DNA of 64,000 nt from Mycteria americana (Eukaryota > Chordata > Aves > Ciconiiformes > Ciconiidae). The DNA is taken from contig NC_134382.1 of the NCBI RefSeq assembly GCF_035582795.1, positions 10,978,501-11,042,500 on the forward strand, in the 5' to 3' direction. Below the pieces are notes generated by a model. That model was not told the origin of the DNA. It saw only the letters and a list, made by a program, of their open reading frames with translations, and did not search any database. A program made the translations under genes and the position numbers. The stretch's first letter is position 1; every line of letters begins with the position of its first letter. This document shows, piece after piece, positions 19,874-30,700 of this stretch.

Positions 19874-22800
19874 CTGGCGTGCAGGTCTGTGGGTCGGACG
19901 CGCGGTGGAGCGAGAGCAGAAAACCTCGGCGCGTGGTTTCCAGCATCTGCTGGAGAAGCAAAGCCGCCGCCGTGCCGGTGCTGGGGAGCGCTCCCCCAAC
20001 GGGACGGGGTTTACGGCCTTCCCCGCCTGTCACACGCTGCTAGCGGAGCTGCCGCGGCGGGGGAAGCGGGCAGCCTGCTGGGATCACCCGCCCCGGCGGT
20101 GCCGAGCGGGTCCCCATCCGTGCCAGCGCGGTTCGGAGCGGACAGGGTGCTCGCTGGCCCCGTCGGTGGCAGGACCGCGCCGGGAGGGCAGAGGAAGTGG
20201 CAGGATGCGGCAGTGAAGCTGAGCGGGACTCGGCGGATGGAGAGGAACCGGTTTTTCCTGGTTTATAAATGAAAAAAGTGCTGCTGCGCGCTTCTGAAAC
20301 CCTGACCCCTTTTTGCTGGCTTGGCCTCTGGTTTTCATGTTAAATCCAGCCGCTGGCCAGATCGGTGCTGTTATCACTCCAGGATTACAGTGCCGTGCTG
20401 CCGCCGGGGACCAGCGTGCTCCAGTTACTGGGGTGTCTCTGAACCACGCGCTCCGGGGTGGATTTTTTGCCCAAGATGGCCAAAAAGCAAAAGGTGCTGA
20501 GAAGGCATGATTGGCGTGCGTGGAGGAGGACGGGTGGCCACCCGGTGGGACACGGTGCCTGGGCGAGCCCCGGTGCGGGGAGGCAGCCCCGCAGCATCGC
20601 CTGCACACACTCTTATTTTATTTTTTAAGAAAAACACCCGGCGTGACTTAAAGGCATCCAGTGATGGAAACGTCCAGCTCCAGACTCCCCGCGGCCACCG
20701 GACGAGCCTCCTCTCGCCTGAGCTGCGTAGGGGTGGCCTGCGCCGGGTGGCAGCCGCTCACTCGCCCACGCGTGCTGGCAGTGCCGGGCTGCGGCACCGA
20801 CACGGTTAAGGCACCGGCGGGATCGGGAGCCGGGCTGCACGCCACGGCTGCACGCAGCCACGGCTGCACGCCACCGCGGAGCCAAACTTGCCGAGTCAGG
20901 ATGTGAGAGCGGCAGGGACGGCTCTGCGGCGTCCCTGGGTGCTGCCGCATCCCGGGGTGCGGAGGGCTCGGCTTCCCTCCTCCGCCAGACGCCTTTTCCC
21001 AGGGACGGAGCGGGAATGGGGTAGGAACCGGCTCCCGCTGTGTTTGCCGCCGGCTGTCGCAGCTGCTCTGCACCGGCATCAGCGCCACTTCCCGAAACCT
21101 GCAGAGCCTCCGGCTCTGCCGGCAGCTGGGCTTTTTATCTCCTTTTTTTTTTTGCCTCCCGACCGCACATCACCGTTAGAGCACCGGAGCCAGGTAGGTG
21201 GGGTGCGGGGTGGTCGACATCGCCGGCAGGTTTGCGGTGCCGTGGCGGTGGCTCAGCCGTGCCTGGCTGGCAGCCACGGCGCAGCAGGCAGCCCGCCCGC
21301 CGGCTCGCTGGGGAAGGGGCGCGTGCTGGCAGTGCTGCACATCGGGGACCCGCAGGTGCTCGCTGGCCTGATGGACCCCGTTGCTTTCGTGCTGGTGTAC
21401 GTGACGGCAAAGCAGGAATAACCCCGTCTGACGCGTCGCGTATGGTTTTGGGCTGTGTCATTGACTCGGGGGGCCGAGTGCCTGCGCTTCGGCATGATCA
21501 CGGGCAGCCTCACGTGTCGCAGCTAAATCCCCAGCGCCTGCCTTGTTCGTTGTCTTAATGACCGGCTTGTAAACACGCCCGAGCCCACCGGCCACGGTCG
21601 GAGGGAGCCCGTGCCGCGATGGCAGGCCGGGGGAACGCTGCTCTGCAGCAGAGGCTTCCCCGGGCAGAGGGAAGGGGCAGGGCTGCTGCTCTGCGGATCC
21701 CTGCAGCGCCGGTGCTGCGGGCGGGGGGCCGGGAGCGGACGGGGGAGTGCACGGGGCAGGAACAGAGAGGTGACGGCAGGAGGTGCCGGGTCGAAAGCCG
21801 TTTGCAAGGCAGAGCAGGGCAGTGTGAGTAATTGTGCTGAAGTCGCCTTTCCCGTGGCGTGTTGGGCGGGGGGCATTTGCTGGGGGTGCTTGTTTGCAAA
21901 CCCAGTAAACGAGGGGTAGAAATACGGGGACAGGTACCCGGAGCGGGAAGGTGCTCAGCGCCGTCTCCCCTGCATCCCTCACCTGAGCAGCTGGGAAGGA
22001 CGCTGGGGCGCCCGGGGCAGGGGTCCCGCAGCTCCCCCCACCCCAGTGCCTCACCCTCGGGGGCTCAGGCTCATCAGTAGGTGCGGAGGCTTCGTCCCTA
22101 TACTCAGATTAATTCCGTGTGCAGTTTCACCTCCTCTTGCTCCGACTGCAGCGTGTTTGGGAGGCTGCGGTCCGCAGACCATCCCCCAGGCTGGCCCAGC
22201 AGAACTTTGGCTCCCGGGGGTTCCCGGCCGTAAATCCTCCCAGTGCCTCCGTGCCCACGCTCTCGCGCCCCATCGTGCTGGCCCGGGATGGGGATGGAGC
22301 CTGGTGGGAGCACAAGTTTCGGGGCACCCTTGCACCCGGGTCCCAGGCACATCCCGCAGAAGAAAACACTTTTCTTCCCTTTGCATGCATCGCCCTGCAG
22401 AAAGTCCTGCAGTTGCGGGCTCGCGGCTGAGTTTTGCCGTGAGGAAGCTGAAGGTGCAGGAGTGGTCTCGGGGAAGCACCAAACTGCCAGCGTGGAGGGG
22501 ACCGGGCTTTCGGCAGCGCCTTTGGCTGGGAGGACCTGGTGGGGCGGGTTGACCCTGGGGGCCGGGATGCTCCGGCTCCTTGGGACGCGGAGCCCTGCCC
22601 CGGGTCCTGGCCGTCCAGCAGCGCTTCCCGGCAAAGTTCCTCCAATGCCACCAGAGACTTGCCAGCCACCGCGCTCGGTCCCCTGGCATTACCGTGAGGT
22701 AACGGATGAGGGGCGTCGGGTCCCGCTGAAAATTGCGGAGAGCTGAGCTCGTCGCAGAGCTGAGCTCGTCACACCACAGGTCCCCAGGGTACATAAACAG

Positions 22801-23440
22801 AGCCGGTCCTAAGCCGCGCCATAAGTTTGAGTCTCAGTTTGCGGCAGGGCAAGCGCGGAAGCCGCACGGCTGCCCCCGCTGCGGCTGGGGCAGGGGTCCG
22901 GCCGTCCCTGCTGCAGGCATCTCCCCAGCTCGCTTCAGCTTCCTTGCACTGCCACTAATTAAGTGACGCTGGGCGGGCACGAAGCCGCTTGCAGGAGCGT
23001 GCGAGACGGCACCGGGCCGGCGGCCGCTGTTGAACCTGCGTTTTGCAGGCAGCTGCCCGCTGCCAGGCGAGGGCCGCGGGGAGCGGCGAAGGCGGCACGA
23101 GCAGCCCCCGGGAGAAGCCGGGGGGATCGCGATGGCTTTGGGGGCTCGGCAGGGTCCTGCTCGGGGCGCGCAGTGCAACGGTGCGGGGCCGCGGGGCAGC
23201 AGCTCCCTCCCGCCCTCTCAAAAATAAACCCGGCTTTATTGAGCCTGCCTGACCTCTAGCCCTGGCTGCGGCCAAAGGGAGCCGCGTTTCTGTGGGCGCA
23301 GGGGAGGAGGGAGATGGGGCCCTGCACCGGGGCTGCAGCGGGGCCGGGGGCTGCGGTGGGCGGGCAGGGAGCTCCGCGGGGACGGGCTCGGCTGCCGCAG
23401 CCGCTGCCATTGGGCCGCGTGGGCTGCAGGGGCCGCACCG

Positions 23441-23690
23441 GGATGCGGGCACGCCAGGCCGGGATGCGGGAGGGATGCGGGATGCAGGCACGCTGCGCTG
23501 GGATGCGGGAGGGATGCGGGACGTGGCAGAGATGCAGGATGCAGGCATGCCCTGCTGGGATGCGGGCGGGACGCGATATGCAGGCACGCCGTGCTGGCAT
23601 GCGGGAGGGGTGCAGGATGCAGGATGCAGGCACGCCGTGCCAGGATGCAGGCAGGATGCGTGCCAGGACGCGAGCACGCTGTGCAAGGCC
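23441..23690. repeat. degenerate G-rich minisatellite
   Basis: About 250 bp of irregular repeats of gggatgcggg and gatgcaggcacgc blocks, with insertions between units; strand-asymmetric G richness. Lies in the presumed KCNAB2 first intron. Confidence 0.8.
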
Positions 23691-24599
23691 ACGCTCCTGC
23701 TGTGCCCAGGGCAGTCGGGGAAGGAGCCCGGAGATCTCTCAGTCCCCGTCCGGAGGAAAAAGCAGCTCGTGACCTGCAGCGTAAAGATGGCATTTCACGG
23801 GCCTAAAGAAAGATGGGTTATATTTAAAAATTAGCCCCAGTTTTGTAGGGAAGTGCTGTGGTTTTCTGTGATACTGGAAACTGCTGACGGGGTTGCGGGA
23901 TGGGGAGCGGGAGCAGGACCACAGCTCCTAGCAGATCATCGTGCCGGCCGCCCCCCCGGCATGGGGATGGGGACGGGGAGGGTCGGGGGTGCCTGGGGGC
24001 GAGCCCCCCTTTCCCTCGGAGCTCCTGCACCCCTGCTCGCAGTGTCACATGTGGGCTGCAGGAAAAGCCGAGCTATTTTCCTTTCCTTGGCTTGTCCTTT
24101 GCAGAGGGACCCTCTGGGGGCTGCTTTAGTGTTAAACACCAGCAAAATGATTCATTTTTCAGGCCCGCGTTTCTTCACTATTTCCTGATATGTCGTAAGA
24201 CCTCCATGACGTGGGTTGGTGCCTCGCTGCCGCAGCTCAGCTGGGTTGCCCCGTGGCGTGCCCTGCTCGCCTCCCATGGGCAGCGAGGCGGGCATTGAGG
24301 GGGGCAGCGAGAACCCCGCTCTGCCCTCCCCGGGAGCCCCCGAGGTTTGGGGAGAGCAACCCAGTTGGGGAGTTGGCGGCACAGGGCAGGGGCGGGACGG
24401 GTTTGGGATCGGCGGCGGGTCAGGGTGGAAGCCCTGGGGTCTGGGGCTGGCAGGGCTGCCGTCCCCTGCCTGCCGCGCTGCCTGCCGCTGCCGGTGCCAC
24501 ATGCCCATCCGCCTCGCGAGCTTCTGCAACAGGAAGCGCCGTCATGCGCGCGCCCCAAAAACCCCCGTTTCTTCCTCTTTTTCTCTTCCCCTGTGGCAG

Positions 24600-24718
24600 G
24601 GGTAAGGCGGTGAGCGGCTCCGGGGAGCCCAGGCTGGCTCCATGTATCCCGAATCCACCACTGACTCCCCGGCGCGACTCTCGCTGCGGCAGACGGGCTC
24701 CCCAGGGATGATTTACAG
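24600..24718 (+). CDS. KCNAB2: KCNAB2 canonical first coding exon (coding from 24642)
   Basis: Acceptor CCTGTGGCAG at 24599, 42 bases of 5' UTR, then ATG at 24642. Encodes [19 protein letters not shown] and SPGMIY; human has Gly for Asp8. The Kozak context is weak (T at -3). Donor AG|GTAAGG, ends in phase 2. Confidence 0.95.
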
Positions 24719-27700
24719 GTAAGGGTGCGGGGCGGCGCTGGGGGGGGTCTGCAGGGCTTCAAACCTGGGGCCACGGCACCCAGAACCGCCCCGGCATGCT
24801 TCATGCAAAAACTGCCAGGACTGCAAAAACCCACGTGGCAGCAGCAGCGTTTTTGGGTGCTGATGCCTGTTACGGGAGGAGTGGGTACTTTTGGGGAGCG
24901 TGCCGGTGCCTGCTGCATGGTGCCCCCCGCGATGCGGCACGGGTGGGTGCCACCGACCCTTCTTGTGGCCACCGGCTCTGCCGCTCCGTCCCGCTCCACC
25001 ATTCTAATGGGGTTTGTGGCATCTTTCTTCTTTCTCCCCTTTGCTGTCGGAAGCGCGAGGTACGGGAGCCCCAAGCGCCAGCTCCAGTTCTACAGGTAAC
25101 CCAGCTCTTCACCCTCCCCAAAATCCCCCCCGGCAAGCAGACACGGCTGAAGCCCCGGCAGCCTCTGCCCGTGCCCGGGGTGCTGCCGGCACGGGCGCTG
25201 CTGGCACAGCGCTGCCCTGCCTCCGTGCAGGGGTCCCTCCGCGCGGGGCGGGCATCGCCAGTGCGGCACCGCGTCTTCGCCCGCTCGTGGGTCTGGCGGC
25301 GCGACGTGGGGACCCCACGTGTGTGGCCGGGTAGGTGGGGGCCGTCCTCGCCGGGTCCCCAAGCAGCGGAGCGTGGCCGGAGGGCTACTGGGGGGCAGCC
25401 GCCGCGGCGGGGTGCGGGGCTCAGCTCGGCTCAGGGGGAGCATCCCGCGCCAATGCTGCGCCGGGAAGAGCCCGCTGGCTTTTCCCAAGGGCAGCTCCAG
25501 GAACCGGGCCAGCCGCTCCGCTGCTCCTTCCATTAAGAGAAGCATCATTAAGTGGTGAAGAAGGCAACGCTTGCCCCCCACACCCCCTCTTACCGTCTGA
25601 AGCGAAGGCGGCACTTTTCCACGCACACCGTGCCAGCAGCCGCTTCGCTGCTCCCGGGGCCGCAGCAGCCCAGCGGCGCTGGCCCGGGTCCGGCCTGGCC
25701 GCAATGGGGCGGGGGATAGGGGGCTGCCCCCCAAGGGAGCCGCGGCCTCCCCGCTCCGTCCCCACGTGCAGCGGGAGGAGGAGAGGCTGGCCGGCACCGG
25801 GGTGGTTCGGTGGCGCTGCCAACGTCCCCGTCCCGGCGATGCACTGCTGCCGGCACCGCCGAGCCCGAGCCACGGGTGGGTTTTGGCTGCCAAACCGGCC
25901 AGGCGCAGCCGCGCACCTGAATCGCCGGACGCATCTGGTGTGAAAGGGTCCCGAGGCCGACAGGCAGGAGCCAGCTTGCCCGTAGGCTGCTGCCACGGGC
26001 GTCTGTCACCCAGCCCCGTTTCGGGGCTCCTGCCCAGAGGAGGCTGCGTTTTCGTCCTGCCGCAGCCCAGCTCTGACCGTGGGGACCGCAGGAGGGCTGC
26101 GTCCGCCGCAGGGGACCTGCTCCGCTCCCAGACGGCCCCCAGCGCCCCGGCTGTCCCCAGCACCCCGCGTGCCGATGGCGCGGGACCTGTCACTGCAAGG
26201 CGAGGGTCGGCCGCGGGCGGAGGCAGCGATGCCAGCGTTGATAAAGCAGCGGCGCATCCCGGGGCTTTTAGCAAAGCGGCCATGAATAATTTAGCTCCCC
26301 TTCGCAAGGAAGAAAATCCCCTAATAGGGCTAATGGAGCACAGCAAGAAAGCCGGGCTCTGGGGGGGCCCGTCGCAGCCGCCAATTGCTTTGGACGCCAA
26401 GCGCCGACACTCCCCTAATGCAAAAAAACCCAGCGGCCGCGCGTCTCTTATAGCTGCCCCGGGGCAGCCCGGCCACCCAGAGCTGTGCCGTTGATGAGCA
26501 GCGTCCCCGGCGCGCGGGTGAGTCGGGGCCGGCGGCGCAGGTGGCAAGCGGGGATGGGCACGGCCGGCGGTGCAGCCCGCTGCGGGCAGCAGGGGGGATT
26601 TGCTGGGCAGGGGAGCTCGGGATTTGGTGGCTTGGGGGGGGGGCTCGTCCGGGGTCTTTTTGGTTTTAGGCAGGCTATCGGTTGCCAACAAGTTCCCAGC
26701 TTGGCAAGCCAGGCTGGACAGACGCCTTTCCGAGCAGCTACCCTGCACGCCCAACCGTCACCCACTTGTTGTGCCCCTGACGCGTGCTAACGGCCCCCTG
26801 CTATCCCTCGGAGCCTGCGTCCGGTCCCCATCCCCGCTCCTTCCCCGCCAAACAGCCTCTCCCGCTTGGGCACGGCACTGCTTGGGCTTCGGCAGCGCCC
26901 GCAGCCCCCGCTGCTTCTCGTCCCTCAGGCAGCCGCAGGATTTCTGCTAAGGAACGGCCCGTGGACGAGCCCGCTGCCTCCGCGCTCCCTCTGCCGCCCC
27001 ATAACGTCGCTCAGCCGAAAATGAGGGAGGTGTTGAAATGAGGCGGGCGGTGGGTTCCCGCCCCGTTCCTCAAAGCAGCCCAGACCAAAGCCCCCGGCTC
27101 CGCTTGCTGCAGCCGTTTCATTGCAGCGCGGTGAAGCTGTAGCGCAGCGGTGCAGCCGGCTCAGACGTCGCCCAGCCGCTGTCAGGCAAGGGGATCCCGC
27201 CGGGGCGAGGGGTCCTGCCGGGGACAAGGGGGTCCCCCCAGGGCTGGGTGCTGCGCCCATGCCCAGCAGGAGCCACCGGCGCTGCCCTAATTAAAAGCCC
27301 CAGCCGTGGAGAAGGGCTGGTGCCAGCGGTGCCGGCTCCGGGCTCCGGCTTCGAGGCGTGGCAGGAAGAGGAGGCTGGCGGCCAGCGTTCAGTTTGGCTT
27401 TGCCGCAGGAGAGGGGTCCCCTTTCCACGTCTCCCTGCATTCCCAGGCCCTCGCTGCAGAGCAGGAGGAGCTCGGGAGGGTCCCCGGCGGCGCAGGGTGT
27501 CGCAGGAGCCCCGCGCGTTTCGGTCACCCCTTGCCAGCTGACGCTCCGTACCTTCGGGGTTTTCTTCTTTTTTCTTGAGGTCACACCTCAGTGGGAAAGC
27601 GCACTTTGCTTTTGGCTCCTGCTACTGTAAATTTGAGCTTTGCAGGGAAAGAAGAAACCACCAGTGGGAGCCCGGCCGGAGCCTGATGCCGGCGCAGCTC

Positions 27701-30700
27701 CGGCACGGTGCACTCCCAGCTCCCAGTGGCCGCTTCGGCACCAGCGCCGTGGTTTCGGCCCCGGTTCCCGCTCCTTCTTTCAGACAGAGGGACACTGCAG
27801 AGAGCTGCAGGGAAATCGATGCCGGTGCCACCACCGGCGAGATCCCAGCTGTAGAGGCGGTGAGCACCTCCAGCCTGGTGAGCTCCGGTGAGGAGCCCGC
27901 TCTGCAGCAGGCTATTTTCGGCAGCCCGCACCGGCTGGGAGGTCGCTGCCGCGGCTGCGGGGAAGGTGTTGGCTGGCGGCACGGGTTGCGGCAGCCTCCC
28001 GCAGGCGCAGCAGCCACCGGCGAGCTCCCGGCACCCACGGCCCCTCTGCGGATGCCCACCTTCCCCAGGGAGCCCCACGGGGCCACCTTTCCTGTCCTGA
28101 CCTCTCCCGCCTACCGGCACACGGTGCCGGATTCTCACCAGCGGCGCTTGTGTCACCGCCCCAGCCAGCTCCCGGGGCCCACCGCGTCCCTCGCAGGGAT
28201 GCAACCCAGTGGCAGCCCAGCTGGTGCGAGCTGGGAGCAGCGCGGCCGGGGCACGTGCCAGGCTGCAGCAGCTCACCGCGCTCGGGGCGGCTGTGGTCGC
28301 CCGGCCACGGGCAGCACCACGTCCCTTCCGTGCCGCGCTGCCGCCCTCGCCCTTTCCTTTGCTCTTCGGCTCCCCCACCAAGACTTTACTCCGCTGAGGC
28401 GACTGGCTTGGCCAGGGTCCCCGCTCTCCCCTCCCTGCGCCGCAGACCCGCCGCAGGTCCTCGCAAGGGCAGGTGCCACCGCTCTGGCATCGCGGCACGG
28501 GCAGGGCTCTGCCTTGAGCGGCGGCGGAGCCCGGTGTCGCAGCAGGGCGCTTTCCCAGCTCTCTCCGTAGCATCGCTGAGCGGTCGGCGGCGGAGCCAGC
28601 CCGCAGAGCCCACGCTTGGGTGGCGGGATGCTCTCCATGACGTACAGCGAGAGCCTGCGCAGCGTGGCCAGCCGGCACCCGCCCGAGTGGGGGCTGCCCC
28701 CGGCCCCCCGGCCGGCGGACGGGCCGGAGCTGCGGCGGCTGCGGGACGTGCGGGCGGCAGCGCGGGCGAAGACGCTGGAGGAGTTCCTGCGGATGCACGG
28801 GCTCTCCCTGGCCGACGGCACCGCCCGCGCCACCGGCATGAAGTACAGGTAAGGCGGCACCTGCCGGGGCGGCGAACGCGGCGAGGGCCGAGCGTGCCCG
28901 GCCCGAGATGCGGGGACGGAGCAGGGGATGCTGCTTAGCGCTGGTTTCACGCCTCATCGGGGAAAGCCCGGCCTGCAGGATTTCACTGGTTTCCCTGTGC
29001 CGCACTGAGGTCGGGAGGAGCCGGCGCCCGCGGCATGAAAGGCGGCCTGGCGCGGCGTGTGCGGGAGAGGCTGCAGCAGGTCAGCGCCGTTGTCTCTTGC
29101 TCGGTGATCTGTGATCTCCTCACTTGGATTTCCCCCGTGCTGTTGGGTAGCTGCAAGTGCAAACACACTCTGCGCTCTTAAAGATCAGGCAGTTGGAGCA
29201 AAACGCTCCGGAGGTGCTTTGTCCGTCTGACGAGCGTTCGCTGCAGAGCTGGCCCTCCCCTCATCTTGCACGGGGGTCCCGGGATGGCGCGAGGCGCCTC
29301 AGGATTTCAGCCGACTTTTGTCCTCGTTACCCACCCGTGCCGGGGAGGACATGCCGGGCCGCCGGAGCCGTTGGCCACGGCTCGTCCGGGGGCACGTGGC
29401 TGGTTTTCCCGGCGCATCCCTGCCCGCTCTCCCCCAGCACCGCAGGTGGGGCGATGGGCCGGGCACCCCCGGTAGCCCGGCTGGGGCTGGGGCCGGGGGC
29501 ACCGGGGCTGGGGCCGGGAGCTGTTCCCCCCTGTGAAAACGCAGGGGTGCCCCTCGCCCCCCTGCTGCAGTGAAGGCCCCGGGGCCAGCGGCTCTGCCGG
29601 CTCCTGCTGCGCCGTGCCGTGCCGTGCCGTGCCGTGCCGTGCCGTGCCGTGCCGCGCCGCACCGCGGGTCGGGTTCCCCTCTGCTCCCAACAACAGAGGT
29701 AACATTTACACGGTGGCAAGAGCCCATCTAATATTCATGGGGCCGTTATTTATTGATGGGGAGAGGCTGGCACAGGCACCTCCAGTCCTTCGGGCATGTG
29801 CCCGCTGCCCCCAAAATCGCTGGGGTTTCTCCTCCTCGGGGAGCTGCCGATTGCTGCCGGGTCCCCCTCGCCCCGGGGCTGGAGCCGGCGGGATTACCCG
29901 GCTAAGGAGCTTTGTGGCAGAGGGAAGCGGAGGAGATTACAAGATTTCTCATTAGGTCGGGGCTGAACGCGCGTAATTTCCCCCGCAAACCAAGCCCTGG
30001 CCCCTCTCCCTGCTCCTTACCCGCGGGCACGGCCAGCGCGGGCAGCCGGCACGTGGCCCCGGCCACAAAAGGGTGCTGCAGCGCGGCCGGCTCGCACCCC
30101 TCCTTCGTCAGGAGATGCTGGGCTGGGTTTCGCCTCGATCCGCGTAGCTCGCGCTGCGCGAAATTTGGGTGATGGGCCGCGGCCCCGAGGGGGGGCAACC
30201 GGTCCCGCTTCGGCGAACCGCCGGCCTCCGCGCCCAGGAGAGCCAGCGGCGTCGCCACCGCCTGCGCTCTCGCCCCAGAACCGAGTATTTGGCGAGGTGC
30301 ACGCGCGGCTGCCGGGAGGTTTGCGCTTCGGACTCGCATCCGCCCGAGAGCAGGGACGCCGCGCTGGCGGGAGGCAAGAGGCCCCTTCGCCCCTGGGGCC
30401 TCGGCCCCCCCCGCGCCCCAAGCCGGGGCCGGGCCGGAAGCGTTGCCCGCGGGGGATGCCCGGCGGGTGCGGGGGTCCCTTCGGGGGGCACCCGCCGCGG
30501 TGCTCCCGTTCCTGCCCCCCGCCTGCCCCGGCACCGCTTGCTCGCTTCCTGAGCTCATCAAATATTGAGGGCAGGAGGGCTGACGGGAGCCAGCTCCGCG
30601 CCCGCAGCCTCGCAGCCCCCCGCCGTCACGTCGGCGGAGCGGCGGCGTGTGGGCGCGCAGGAGGAGCTCCCCGCCTCGCCGGGGGCACCGGCTAAATTTA

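Larger units (their letters stand above)
18469..24599 (+). other. KCNAB2 first intron (presumed)
   Basis: About 6 kb without supported coding sequence. It includes AT-rich tracts (19680-19740 and 19809-19873), and a minisatellite near 23441-23690. The long open frames here are GC-driven and match nothing I recognise. Confidence 0.45.

Noticed and set aside
25090-26754. 554-codon minus-strand open frame in a KCNAB2 intron
   Set aside because: Low-complexity GC-driven translation without known motifs, antisense to the canonical KCNAB2 exons.
27581-29005. 474-codon minus-strand open frame
   Set aside because: Shadow of GC-rich DNA, overlapping the plus-strand alternative first exon at 28628. 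No family resemblance.
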